A stretch of DNA of 59,410 nucleotides from Bacillus subtilis (GCF_008764245.1 NZ_VTQV01000027.1:1-59410), one strand, 5' to 3'. Positions 1 through 8,171 are shown, counted from the first letter of the stretch. The notes: generated from the letters alone by a model not told the origin. Translations and numbers: made by a program.

Positions 1-162
1 TAGGACGTGGGGGAATTCCTGCAAAAAAAGATTTTAGGCTTTTAAAGGGGCGCGGAATATGGGTTGTAATGATTCTACCAGTGCCATATGGTTCACTCCT
101 TTAATGGCATTTTACCTTATTAACTTCTCTAAATCCTGTCATTTTGCGCTCGATCCAGACAG

Positions 163-510
163 TTGCCTTTACGTAATAAATCATACCAACATAAACCAAA
201 CGAATTAGTCAATTTTCATAACCTGTTAGCACAGCAAGTAGTCGATATTTTCTATATCTTTTTTTCAACTCATACCTTAACAATACATTGCCAGAATCAG
301 AGGGAATACCCCGACCTCTCCGCTACTCAAATATGGGACTGGCTAAAGGAGCACGATCCGGAAATTGAAGTTGGGGAAAATACGGTAAGAAGCCGCATCC
401 GGCCGCTGCGAAAGATGTACGGGAGCCCAAAGGAGGTGCAACAAAGGCAGTATGAAGCCGTTCCCAATCCCCCCCAATGGAACAAGAATCATGAATCCAC
501 TTTTCTAAAA
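163..510 (+). pseudogene. IS21-family transposase (IstA) remnant
   Basis: The stretch at about 296-475 translates to a segment (EYPDLSATQIWDWLKEHDP, later QRQYEAVPNPP) that resembles the N-terminal helix-turn-helix region of IS21-family IstA transposases, just before the DDE catalytic domain. The expected continuation (a GKQ.QVD-type catalytic motif) is missing: the frame breaks around a C-run near 470-476 and then stops. The 40 or so residues before the match do not look like IstA. No IstB helper gene or terminal repeats are visible. I read it as a decayed IS fragment and not a working gene; family assignment is from motif memory, not a search. Confidence 0.6.
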
Positions 511-533
511 CTCATTTTTTGAAAGCATCGCAG

Positions 534-1285
534 TCAACAGATTCTTGATAGTTGATTCATTGCTTCATATTCTTTGTTTGATAACTCTAAAAGAATATCA
601 GAAGCCTGATTTAGGAATAGTAATTCATGAGTCTCTCCAGCCTTATTAATAAGCTTAGATACCTCCTCCCACATAGGTGCGATTTTAGTAAATAGAATAT
701 ATCCATTTTGTAAAGGAGTATAATCAACTATACTCAAACATTCTTTTAAGAAATCTCTATACATATTTCTAAATAGGGATTCTCCAGTTCCCCCTCGCTC
801 CATTAGTGTGGCTGCTAAAACTAAATCATCCTCAATATTTTCACTTCTCTCAAACCACTTCTTAATCTCTACAATTGTTTTCTTAATACCTTTATAGCCC
901 AAATTTTTGATAGGAGGATTCTTATAATCTAAAGCGTTATTTTTGATTGCTGTTATAATCACATCCTTTAAATTTGGCATATCCTCTTTTTTCTTAATGG
1001 TATAAGACAGATTTTTTGAGACATTGGACCTTTTTCGTTTCTTGCCAATGCCAAATTTTCAAGACTTGTTTTTACCATTCCCCCCTGTTGCTTTGTATCA
1101 ATCAGGTAGGCAAAACTGTCGTCATATCCATACATTGCCACATAATGACCAGCAAATTGTACCTTATTAGTGAAATAATCCAAGTAATAACTGTCAAGCT
1201 TTAAGTCTACTACAACTCCTTGATCTATGTTTTGTCTAACATGTTCCCAAGCCTCCCTTTTTATGTTCTTACTATTTTATTTAGC
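534..1285 (-). pseudogene. BtrH-like protein (C39-peptidase-like / DUF4872), frameshifted and 5'-truncated
   Basis: Two adjacent minus-strand frames belong to one gene. The upstream part (about 968-1285) carries AGHYVAMYGYDDSFAYLIDTKQQGG, typical of the second half of a BtrH N-terminal (papain/C39-like) domain. The downstream part (534-980) looks like the DUF4872 C-terminal domain. The frame can be restored across the join: reading past an A-run near 1009-1014 gives NLSYTIKKKEDMPNLKD, so a single indel there separates the halves. The N-terminal part with the presumed nucleophile is absent. BtrH-like proteins act as acyl transferases or peptide-processing proteins in some secondary metabolite clusters; no such cluster is present here, which fits a stranded pseudogene. 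Confidence 0.6.
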
Positions 1286-1599
1286 TGGACCTTTCATGTT
1301 TAATTACGTTTAACAGATAAGAAATGACTTTAAAAAACTTTATTTTTGTATTATTCATTATTTTGTTCGATCAGTTTTTATGGAATTGTAATAAAATAGA
1401 GTTTGACATTTAAAGTATTTCTTCTTTTGGTCCTTTATATTAAATATTAAAAATGATTCTACCCAACTGTTAATATTCAGTTGTGTTATTGTTTTTTAAA
1501 AAATTTTTCTCTGATTTTTGGCATTTTACAAAAAAACTTGTTGAAGGTAATGAAAGGGGAAATCATCACCCATCTTTGCAGTTTCGAAGAGAGTTGAGT

Positions 1600-2016
1600 G
1601 TATGGTACCGAACGGCAGGTGCGTTGTGCATTTAACGCTTTTTGTAAGCGAGTACTGAAAAATGAAGCAATCAACATATACAAAGAAAGGCAGAAACGGA
1701 GATAACATTTTCAAATTTAACACCGCTAGAAGAAAAACAGCTCTATACCTTAGACAAACACTAAAAGGGAGAAGAAATAGAAGGACTTCAAGTAGCTGGT
1801 AAGAGAATTACTCCTACACTTCTTGCAAAAGCGATGCATAGCTTGCCAGTTGAGAAGCGTACTATCATCCTACTATACTACTTTTTTAATCTTTCTGATG
1901 TAAAAATTGATCAATTGTTCAACATTCCACGTTAGTACTGTACAGTATAGGCGAACGAGTTCTTTAAACCGTTAAGACGTTTTTTGGAGGAACATGCAGA
2001 TGAATGGGATGATTAA
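1600..2016 (+). pseudogene. Tn916 Orf7-type sigma-70-like factor, multiply frameshifted
   Basis: Joining frames gives a recognisable small sigma factor: FCKRVLKNEAINIYKERQ, then TFSNLTPLEEKQLYTLD, then LLAKAMHSLPVEKRTIILLYYFFNLSD, then IPRSTVQYRRTSSL and finally RRFLEEHADEWDD. The last blocks match region 4 (helix-turn-helix) of the Tn916 Orf7 family, which activates transfer or excision functions in that element family. Stops or frameshifts lie near 1698, 1770, 1935 and 1965, so the gene is not functional as written. It directly precedes, and overlaps the start of, the Orf8-type gene, the same order as in Tn916. Confidence 0.72.
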
Positions 2017-2254
2017 TACTAATACGGAAAGAAATGAGCGTGGCTTGTTGCCGTATCCAATCATTTTAGCTGCAAATAAGGGTGAGCTAGAAGCAATGAA
2101 AGTAGTTGTTCTACATTATAGAAGCTATATGACAAGTTTATCCATGTGTAAGCTCCGTGATGAACATCGAAACACTTTTTGGGGCATCGATGAGGATACA
2201 AGTGATCGCTTACAATCGAAGCTTATGCAGTCCGTTTTAGCTTTCAAGATTTAA
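1994..2254 (+). CDS. Tn916 Orf8-type small helix-turn-helix protein
   Basis: An 86-residue protein with the signature layout of the Orf8 family: YPIILAANKGELEAMKVVV, then HYRSYMTSLS, then RLQSKLMQSVLAF. The family is small, presumed DNA binding, and follows the Orf7 sigma factor in Tn916-like elements; its exact role in regulation of excision or transfer is not firmly known. A GGAGG lies just upstream of the first ATG; a second ATG at 2000 is better spaced from it, so the true start may be there. The reading frame is intact although the preceding sigma gene is broken, so any function would be without its usual partner. Confidence is good for the family and low for the function. Confidence 0.75.
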   Translation: MQMNGMINTNTERNERGLLPYPIILAANKGELEAMKVVVLHYRSYMTSLSMCKLRDEHRNTFWGIDEDTSDRLQSKLMQSVLAFKI

Positions 2255-2343
2255 TGTAATAATGGTTAGGTTTTCCCTTTCATTCATCATATATTTGTTC
2301 TTTGACAAAGAAAGCACGGAAAATAACGCTGTGCAGTATAAAC

Positions 2344-2598
2344 CAAAAATCAGATACATTTACTGATGATGAGCCACTTGATTCATACGCCATGACTTTC
2401 GTTAGAAACGAGCGATAATCTATGAATCTAATGTAATCGTGGTGAATTGCTGGCGATAACCCATCAGTTAGGATAATGATACTCCCCTATCGTCATGGTT
2501 CGAGCGTTTGAACCGTCGCAAGCTATGAGTAGGGCTGGAAGAAATACTTGCAGGGGTGAAATTCCCGTGGAGCTGCACCAGCAGCCGTCTGATTTTTG
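2344..2598. ncRNA. Candidate structured RNA between Orf8-type gene and excisionase-like gene
   Basis: A 517-base gap without genes holds a 255-nt block closed by a perfect 11-bp inverted repeat (2344-2354 with 2588-2598). Inside are an 8-bp stem (2380-2387 with 2421-2428) capped by a 5-bp hairpin around 2399-2411, a 5-bp stem GGTTC/GAACC near 2497-2514, a GCAAG/CTTGC pairing near 2518-2552, and a GCTGC/GCAGC hairpin near 2572-2585. A 7-bp match CCATGAC (2390-2396) with GTCATGG (2492-2498) would cross the 8-bp stem as a pseudoknot. The density of pairing suggests a folded RNA or a DNA element such as an origin. I do not recognise the class. Confidence 0.45.
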
Positions 2599-2770
2599 AT
2601 ATTCAATTTAGCAAGATAGGTTAAAGTAACTATCAAGTTATGACATTAAATCCTTTTAATTTTAGTGCAAGAGCCAAATTCACGCAACGTATTAGAATTA
2701 GTTTTATAGACGCGATATAATAATAGACAGATATCAAATAGCATATCCTAGTCTATGGAAAGGAGTTCAT

Positions 2771-2956
2771 ATGGTCACAGTCACTAAAAAAGACTTGATA
2801 GCACTAGGTTATGGTCCCTCTTTTTCAGCTGATATCATTAGAGAGTGTAAAAAACTAATGATTTCAAAAGGGCACACGTATTATCAATCTAAAAAGTTAG
2901 ATCGTGTTCCTAAAGAAGCTGTAGAGGAAGTATTAGGGATAACTTTAGATGTGTGA
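2771..2956 (+). CDS. DUF3173 small protein, probable excisionase/recombination directionality factor
   Basis: A 61-residue protein with the DUF3173 pattern: KKDLIALGYGPSFSADIIRE, a G-x-x-Y-Y block, then a VPKEAVEEVLG end. Proteins of this family sit immediately upstream of tyrosine integrases in Firmicute integrative elements and are presumed to act like Xis by bending attachment-site DNA. It has a good GGAG ribosome binding site (around 2760) and is followed closely by the integrase, whose best start is 39 bases downstream. A second member of the family is found at 7950-8171. The excisionase role is inferred from family context, not shown by the sequence. Confidence 0.75.
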   Translation: MVTVTKKDLIALGYGPSFSADIIRECKKLMISKGHTYYQSKKLDRVPKEAVEEVLGITLDV

Positions 2957-2994
2957 TTTGTACTTCTTGCACTAATTGCGTAAGGAGTGAAATC

Positions 2995-4206
2995 ATGACT
3001 AAAGATATCGTCAAAAAGGCAAAGAACGGAACTTATTATTTTAGGGCAAATTTAGGATATCACCCCATCACTGGCAAGCAAATTCAGAAGTACCGCAGTG
3101 GTTTTAAGACAAAAAAAGAAGCAAGGGAAGAATATTCGAGGTTACTGCTTACAAAGTCAGACGCATTAGAAGAAAAGCAAGATGACGTTTTATTCCAACA
3201 TTTTATTGAAGATATTTTCTTACCTTGGTATAAAACACAAGTAAAAGGAAGAACGTACGATAATCGATTACCAACTGTAAGAAAACATTTCACTTTTTTT
3301 AATAACTTAATCACAACAGAAATTACCCCGATTCATGTTCAAAAATGGCAATTAGCGTTATCTAAAAAGAAGTATCGTTCTTCTTATATTAGAAATGTTC
3401 AAGGGTTGTTTTCTATGGCAATGGATCGAGCTGTTGTTTTAGGGTTAGCTGAAAATAATCCATCAAAAATTGTAGGTAATGTGAAGAAAACAAAGACAAA
3501 AATAGACTTTTGGACAAAAGAGGAATTTGAAAAAGTCATCTCTCTTTTCTATAAAGAAGATTATTATCAACATTTTTTATTTATTTCATTGTGGTTTTTA
3601 TTTATGACAGGCATGCGAATTGGAGAAGCCACTGCGGTTCAATGGGAAGATATTGACTTTGACAAAGGTCTGTTATATATCGATAAAACACTTTACTATA
3701 AGAATTTGGATAATTATTCTTTTGTAGAACCAAAAACAAAGGCTAGTGTTCGTCATATTGCATTAGATGGAGATACATTAACGTTACTCCGCGAATGGAA
3801 GGACGTGCAGCAATCTGTCGTTCAAACCAATTTTGTAATGAGCTATAATGGTATCCCCACACAAAAGCATACGTTAGCGAATGCCATTACACGTTTTTCA
3901 AAAAAAGCTGGGGTTCATCGAATTAGATTACATGCTTTAAGACATTCTCACGCTTCTTTGCTTATTAGTATGGGCGAAAACCCATTAATCATTAAAGACC
4001 GCCTAGGGCATGAAGATATTGAAACGACACTTGGCACCTACGGACATTTGTATCCAAACAGTAACTTTGAAGTAGCCTATAAATTAGAAGGTATTATGTC
4101 TTACCAAACAGCAACAGAAAATGAAGATACTTCACCCAAGAATCAATTCACTGCTCGTTACCTACGTAAAGGTTTAAAAACAAATAATGCAATAACAATG
4201 CAATGA
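2995..4206 (+). CDS. Tyrosine recombinase (integrase) of the left element
   Basis: A 403-residue phage-type integrase. It starts with an AP2-like arm-binding segment (NGTYYFRANLGYHPITGKQIQK), then a SAM-like core-binding domain (about residues 65-165), then the catalytic domain. The catalytic Arg is in TGMRIGEA, the HxxR box is HALRHSHASLL, and the second His and the Tyr nucleophile are in LGHEDIETTLGTYGHLYP. I start it at 2995, where AAGGAG sits 8 bases upstream, instead of the longer frame that opens at 2953. It is related to but distinct from the minus-strand integrase at 6686-7963. Its 3' end lies 57 bases from the displaced guaA tail at 4263-4289, so it probably belongs to an element using that site. 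The gene appears intact although the rest of its element is decayed. Confidence 0.9.
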   Translation: MTKDIVKKAKNGTYYFRANLGYHPITGKQIQKYRSGFKTKKEAREEYSRLLLTKSDALEEKQDDVLFQHFIEDIFLPWYKTQVKGRTYDNRLPTVRKHFTFFNNLITTEITPIHVQKWQLALSKKKYRSSYIRNVQGLFSMAMDRAVVLGLAENNPSKIVGNVKKTKTKIDFWTKEEFEKVISLFYKEDYYQHFLFISLWFLFMTGMRIGEATAVQWEDIDFDKGLLYIDKTLYYKNLDNYSFVEPKTKASVRHIALDGDTLTLLREWKDVQQSVVQTNFVMSYNGIPTQKHTLANAITRFSKKAGVHRIRLHALRHSHASLLISMGENPLIIKDRLGHEDIETTLGTYGHLYPNSNFEVAYKLEGIMSYQTATENEDTSPKNQFTARYLRKGLKTNNAITMQ

Positions 4207-4218
4207 AAATAGAGTAAA

Positions 4219-4254
4219 GAGCCGAAACCCTTGTAAACAAAGGGGTTTCAGCTC
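4219..4254 (+). terminator. Hairpin after the left integrase
   Basis: GAGC and GAAACCC pair with GGGTTTC and GCTC across a short loop directly after the integrase stop. There is no clean T-run on the plus side; the minus side is somewhat T-rich, so it may serve either direction or be an imperfect terminator. Confidence 0.4.
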
Positions 4255-4262
4255 TCCTACAA

Positions 4263-4289
4263 CTACTCCCACTCAACTGTAGATGGGCT
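4263..4289 (-). other. Attachment site: displaced 3' end of guaA
   Basis: Read on the minus strand this stretch encodes SPSTVEWE followed by a stop. The intact guaA at 33729-35282 ends PPATIEWE-stop, and the two share TTGAGTGGGA (TTGAGTGGGA in both) plus the stop context. No upstream guaA sequence accompanies it. The 3' end of guaA is a known integration hotspot for tyrosine-recombinase elements, so this is best read as the far attachment site (attR-type core) of elements inserted at guaA. An integrase gene ends on each side of it, converging on the site: the intact one at 2995-4206 and the remnant at 4288-4578. Confidence 0.75.
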
Positions 4290-4578
4290 ACCTAGAACCC
4301 TTGCTATCACTGCTTCCAGACAGTTTGCTTTCCCTTATGGCAGGGTTTTGGTAGGGAACCAATTCCATCTAAATGTCTTGATTTCCCTTGAAATCCATAT
4401 AAGTTTCCTTAGAAAAATTGAACTTAATATTCCCTGCCATTTTTTCAGCAAGTGGTTCATCATTTCTACTCCATAAGTGCGAATAATGTTTCAAAGTTAT
4501 TTCCTTTGAACTATGTCCTAATCTTCGTGATACAACTAATACATCAGCATTAAACTCATTAATTAATTTACTGGACAT
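4288..4578 (-). pseudogene. Integrase 3' remnant, near-duplicate of the 6686-7963 integrase end
   Basis: The last roughly 90 codons of a tyrosine integrase, nearly identical to the C-terminus of the intact integrase at 6686-7963: LINEFNADVLVVSRRLGHSS, then ITLKHYSHLWSRNDEPLAEK. It keeps the Tyr region but lacks the Arg and HxxR residues. An in-frame stop after GNQDI replaces an Arg codon of the intact copy. Homology ends abruptly near 4578. The segment also retains the GGCAGGGTTTTGGTAGGGAA motif at 4339-4358 that I interpret as an integrase arm-type site. It is a scar of an earlier or duplicated insertion at the guaA site. Confidence 0.85.
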
Positions 4579-4691
4579 AAAAAAAAATCAAAAAGAGATT
4601 AGCACATTTAGTAACGGCTGTGCACTTCAAAAAACACACGATTCCATTCTTACATTAACCGCACCTGTTTTGCAATAAAGTTTGAATCCAC

Positions 4692-4740
4692 TTGACAATA
4701 TTTTTGTTAACTGGTAAACTATAGTTGTTAACTGGTTAAC
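4692..4740 (+). promoter_or_regulatory. marR promoter with overlapping operator repeats
   Basis: TTGACA at 4692-4697 is followed after 17 bases by TAAACT (4715-4720). TGTTAACTGGT occurs twice, at 4705-4715 (in the spacer) and 4726-4736, the second extending to the near-palindrome GTTAACTGGTTAAC (4727-4740). This is the usual layout for an autorepressing MarR regulator. Confidence 0.6.
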
Positions 4741-4765
4741 GAAATTAAAAAGGTCAGGTGATAAT

Positions 4766-5254
4766 ATGAGTAATATGGTTAAAAAACTAGAAACATTAAA
4801 TGCATTACAACAGTTGATTACGGAAAGAGAAGCCACTCAAAAAAGAAGAAGCTTTAGTAAGGGTGACAAAGATTCCTCATTAGTTATGGATTGGACGCTC
4901 ACTCAATTACACATTGTTTCAGCCATTAAACAGAATGGGGCTGGGAATAACAAATCGCTTGCTGAAGCATTAAACGTTTCTAAACCAGCTATTACAAAGG
5001 CAATCAAAAAAATGTTAGAGAAGAATGTTATTATCGAAACCAGACAGGAAGATAATCAAAAAGAAGTACATTATCTTCTTACTGATTTTGGTGAACAACT
5101 CGCATACATCCATGAACGCTTGCATGAACAAGCACAAAAACGTTACCTGCGTCTATTAGATAACTTTAATTCAAACGAGTTAGATACCATTATCACCTTT
5201 TTAAAAATGCTAACTGAAAATCTCAAGCACGACGACGTTACTATAGGAGAATAG
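4766..5254 (+). CDS. MarR-family transcriptional regulator
   Basis: A 162-residue winged-helix protein. The central part (TQLHIVSAIKQNG, then KSLAEALNVSKPAITKAIKK, then RQEDNQKEVHYLLTDFGEQL) is a typical MarR domain with recognition helix and wing. MarR dimers usually repress an adjacent transporter gene and release DNA on binding a small ligand. The next gene, an MFS transporter, starts 2 bases after the stop, so they form one operon. The promoter ahead of the gene contains repeated TGTTAACTGGT motifs that fit autorepression. AGGTCAGGTG upstream serves as the ribosome binding site. The ligand cannot be told from the sequence. Confidence 0.85.
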   Translation: MSNMVKKLETLNALQQLITEREATQKRRSFSKGDKDSSLVMDWTLTQLHIVSAIKQNGAGNNKSLAEALNVSKPAITKAIKKMLEKNVIIETRQEDNQKEVHYLLTDFGEQLAYIHERLHEQAQKRYLRLLDNFNSNELDTIITFLKMLTENLKHDDVTIGE

Positions 5255-5256
5255 AT

Positions 5257-6444
5257 ATGACTGGAAGTATTGGACGAGATAAATCATTGATCTTGTATAC
5301 CTTAAGCATTAGTTCATTTTTCGCTTCTTTAGGTCAAAACATTTATACGCCAATCATTCCAGTTATCAGGGACTCTTTTCATGTATCAGTCAATTGGGTA
5401 AACTTCACAGTCAGTAGTTTTATTTTTATTATTGCAGTGATACAAATTCTTATGGGAACAGTCATTGAGCAAAAGGACAAAAAGAGATTATTACTGATAA
5501 GTTTGATTCTGATGGCTATATCAACTGCCATTTGTGCTTATACAAATAACTTTACATTATTTGTATTGTTTAGAATGATTCAAGCTGTTGGAGCTGGAAT
5601 TATCCCTTTGGTAGCAATCAGTATGATTCCACAGTTGGTGAAAGGTGAGGCAAGGGGCAATGCCATGGGAACATATCAAATCCTGCTCACTCTTGCTCCT
5701 GCCATTTCACCAGTACTCGGAGGTTTTATTGGAGAAATTCTTGGTTATAAGGGCGTTTTCCTTTTTCTATTCATCATGGCGCTTGCTTTACTCGTGTTCA
5801 TTGTTTATTTGTTACCAAGTGAAAAAAGTGAAAGGAACCATCAAAAAAAGTCTCAGGGATTTATTCAGACATACAAGAAAGTCTTTTCCCATCACATTGG
5901 GACAAGTATCATGATAGTCAGTTTTTTAGTGTTTTTCACTTATTTTGCTATCCTTATCTATCTGCCCGTCTTGCTCCATGATTATTATCATGTATCTTTA
6001 AAATTCGTGGGTTTATTATATCTACCATTAACAGTTAGCATGATTTTAGGTAGTATGTTGTTCAAAAAATTGCAGATGAAAATATCTTTAAGTCATTTAC
6101 TTTTCTCAATCCTAATAGCTATGCCATTTCAAATCATTTTATTTGGCATATTCCATATCCAATCACTCATTTGGTTAAGCATTATCTTATTTGGTTATGG
6201 CATAATGGTAGGATTTTCCGCCCCTCTTTTCTCGACTCTTATCAGCAATGAATACAACGAGAATAGAGGAACAGCCTTAGGCGTTTTTAACTTTGTCCGT
6301 TATTTAAGTATGGCGCTTGGAGGAATGTTTGCTGGATTGTATCATGTATTTCCTAGCTCTGTTTTCTTTGTACTTTTTGGTGTCTTACTACTTTTAGTCT
6401 CCATACTGCCTTATAAGAGTTTTCAAAGCAAGAATTCTTTATAG
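5257..6444 (+). CDS. MFS transporter, drug efflux type (DHA1-like)
   Basis: A 395-residue integral membrane protein with about 12 hydrophobic segments. The fifth segment contains LLTLAPAISPVLGGFIGE, a good match to motif C of drug:proton antiporters, and the region MGTVIEQKDKKRLLLIS corresponds to the motif A loop (with E replacing the usual basic/glycine pattern). It probably exports a toxic compound in exchange for protons and is controlled by the MarR protein encoded just upstream. The pair forms a self-contained cassette flanked by copies of the element-end sequence (4288-4360 and 6481-6680). The substrate is unknown. Confidence 0.85.
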   Translation: MTGSIGRDKSLILYTLSISSFFASLGQNIYTPIIPVIRDSFHVSVNWVNFTVSSFIFIIAVIQILMGTVIEQKDKKRLLLISLILMAISTAICAYTNNFTLFVLFRMIQAVGAGIIPLVAISMIPQLVKGEARGNAMGTYQILLTLAPAISPVLGGFIGEILGYKGVFLFLFIMALALLVFIVYLLPSEKSERNHQKKSQGFIQTYKKVFSHHIGTSIMIVSFLVFFTYFAILIYLPVLLHDYYHVSLKFVGLLYLPLTVSMILGSMLFKKLQMKISLSHLLFSILIAMPFQIILFGIFHIQSLIWLSIILFGYGIMVGFSAPLFSTLISNEYNENRGTALGVFNFVRYLSMALGGMFAGLYHVFPSSVFFVLFGVLLLLVSILPYKSFQSKNSL

Positions 6445-6480
6445 AGTAACAAAAAAGGCAATATTACTACCTATGAAAAC

Positions 6481-6680
6481 TCTGTTGTTTTGTCACTTCG
6501 GATACCTAAAAATGTTCCCTACCAAAATTCAATGAAAAAACAAAATTCCCTACCAAATTTTTTCTTGGCAGGGTTTTGGGTAGGGAACTATATTATTTTC
6601 AACTTATTTTATCCATTTTACCTCAGAGCAAATGCTGTTAAATAGGCATTTCCACTTCAAGTTAGTTGTACTCTTACTAG
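6481..6680. repeat. Element-end repeat copy A (probable integrase arm-type sites)
   Basis: Contains TTCCCTACCAAAATTC twice in direct orientation (about 6514 and 6546) followed by the inverted motif CTTGGCAGGGTTTTGGGTAG, and then a conserved tail with CAAATGCTGTTAAATAG. The same block occurs at 29035-29175 and 33541-33725, and in part at 27827-27868. It borders the 3' end of the integrase gene, which itself carries the motif at 6737-6757. Repeated short motifs in both orientations at both element ends are typical of integrase arm-binding sites. Confidence 0.7.
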
Positions 6681-6685
6681 CTGGG

Positions 6686-7963
6686 CTACCTAGAACCCTT
6701 GCTATCACTGCTTTCAGACAGTTTACTTTCCCTTATGGCAGGGTTTTGGTAGGGAACCAATTCCATCCTAATGTCTTGATTTCCATTGAAATCCATATAA
6801 GTTTCCTTAGAAAAATTGAACTTAATATTCCCTGCCATTTTTTCAGCAAGTGGTTCATCATTTCTACTCCACAAGTGTGCATAATGTTTCAAAGTTATTT
6901 CTGGTGAGCTATGTCCTAATCTTCGTGATACAACTAATACATCAGCATTAAACTCATTAATTAAATAGCTTACATGAGAATGTCTTAACCCCTTCGCTTG
7001 TATTTCAGTTACTTTTGCTATTTTCGCATATCGTTTTACAATTCTGTGGATTGTAGACCTATGAACAGGTAGTCCTGTATAGCTTAATATAAAATTTTCT
7101 ATTCCATGCTCTGATTGTACTTGTTTCCAGTTTCGCAAGATTGCTAAGGTATCGTCATCTAACGATATTGTGCGAATACCATCTTCTGTTTTAGTATATG
7201 GCTTTCTTTTAAAATCTTTTTTAGACTTCATTTGTAAAGTATGATGAACCCTTAACTTCTTTTTATCGAAATCAACATCATTCCAATAGAGTGCCAATCC
7301 TTCGCTGACTCTTACTCCCGTCATATAATATAACCAAATTGCAACAAAGCACATGTGCTCATAAAAGTTATGAGTATAAATCTTCGAGATAACCTTTTCA
7401 AATTCCTCTTTCGTCCAAAACCCAACAACACTTTTCGCTTTTGGAATTGCTTTTGTTTTCTTTGAAATATTTTTCTCTAAGAATTCCAAACTCACAGCAT
7501 ACTCCATAGCCTGTCTAAATCCTCCATAAATCATGGCAGAATAATTTTGTGAAAAGTCAGGTTTGTTCAAGAGCCAAGTCCTAAATGCTTCACAATCTCT
7601 TACATCAATCTCTCTTAACCTTTTATCAGAGAATCTTTTTTTTATTAATTCAAAACCACTCTTTCTTGCTATCCATGTATCCTCTTCTACGCTTGACTCA
7701 TAGTGTGGTAAAAAAAATAAATCCATAAACTCACCAAAAGTAAGGCGATAATTAGCATAACCATTTTGACTAAGGTATTCATTTCTTATTCTAGTTGCTT
7801 CCTTATTAGCTTCTCTTGCAGATTTAAATTTTTCACCATTAGCGTTTTTCCTAGATTTCTTCTGAATCCTTTCTCCCGTAATCTTATCTACGCCAAGTTC
7901 AATATTATAAAAGAAATTACCTTTGTTATCCGTATAAACTCCTTTATATTTAGTCCTTGCCAT
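6686..7963 (-). CDS. int: Tyrosine integrase of the ICE
   Basis: A 425-residue tyrosine recombinase when started at ATG 7963, which has GAGGAAGG upstream; the open frame extends 11 codons further into the DUF3173 gene. Order: AP2-like arm-binding domain (KYKGVYTDNKGNFFYNIELG), core-binding domain, catalytic domain with Arg in TGVRVSEGLAL, HxxR in GLRHSHVSYL, and LGHSSPEITLKHYAHLW with the Tyr nucleophile. It integrates and, with the excisionase-like DUF3173 protein, excises the element at guaA. The last codons overlap an arm-type motif (6737-6757), so the integrase C-terminal coding sequence doubles as part of the attachment region. The first stop lies 5-6 bases from the repeat copy A junction. 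Confidence 0.93.
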   Translation of the reverse strand: MARTKYKGVYTDNKGNFFYNIELGVDKITGERIQKKSRKNANGEKFKSAREANKEATRIRNEYLSQNGYANYRLTFGEFMDLFFLPHYESSVEEDTWIARKSGFELIKKRFSDKRLREIDVRDCEAFRTWLLNKPDFSQNYSAMIYGGFRQAMEYAVSLEFLEKNISKKTKAIPKAKSVVGFWTKEEFEKVISKIYTHNFYEHMCFVAIWLYYMTGVRVSEGLALYWNDVDFDKKKLRVHHTLQMKSKKDFKRKPYTKTEDGIRTISLDDDTLAILRNWKQVQSEHGIENFILSYTGLPVHRSTIHRIVKRYAKIAKVTEIQAKGLRHSHVSYLINEFNADVLVVSRRLGHSSPEITLKHYAHLWSRNDEPLAEKMAGNIKFNFSKETYMDFNGNQDIRMELVPYQNPAIRESKLSESSDSKGSR

Positions 7964-8171
7964 TCGTATTACCTTCCTCAAGAAATACGTCCACACCTAT
8001 GATATTTTCAACAGCATGACAAGGCACCCGTCCTAATCTTTTGTTATTATAATAGGGATAGCCTTGTTCCACCATGTAATATTTTGCTTGTCTAATAATA
8101 TCTACTGCTTGATATGGCAAGAAACCCATTTCTTGCAATTCTTTTTTTGAAATGGTTTTATTCATTAGCAA
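7950..8171 (-). CDS. DUF3173 small protein, probable excisionase of the ICE
   Basis: A 73-residue DUF3173 protein: SKKELQEMGFLPYQAVDIIR, a YPYYNNKRLGRVP block and AVENIIG. Its 3' end overlaps the integrase start by 14 bases, so the two are translated together. It likely binds near an element end and steers the integrase toward excision, as Xis does in related elements. A GGAGGAA ribosome binding site lies just upstream (about 8177-8184). The gene is preceded by an intrinsic terminator (8204-8226), so it is separated from the conjugation genes and probably depends on readthrough or a promoter close by, which I cannot identify with confidence. Confidence 0.78.
   Translation of the reverse strand: MLMNKTISKKELQEMGFLPYQAVDIIRQAKYYMVEQGYPYYNNKRLGRVPCHAVENIIGVDVFLEEGNTNGKD

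Noticed and set aside
1486-1723. Two short minus-strand frames of 65 codons each
   Set aside because: They are reverse readings of the broken sigma factor gene region.
2362-2412. Hammerhead ribozyme (CTGATGA followed by GAAAC)
   Set aside because: The bases between the two boxes do not form the required stem II next to them; the real pairing in this region is different.
4263-4289. tRNA gene fragment as the attachment site
   Set aside because: No tRNA-like sequence is present; the core matches the 3' end of guaA.
6514-6600. CRISPR array from the repeated TCCCTACCAAAA motifs
   Set aside because: Motifs are short, occur in both orientations, have no regular spacers and no cas genes nearby; integrase arm sites explain them better.
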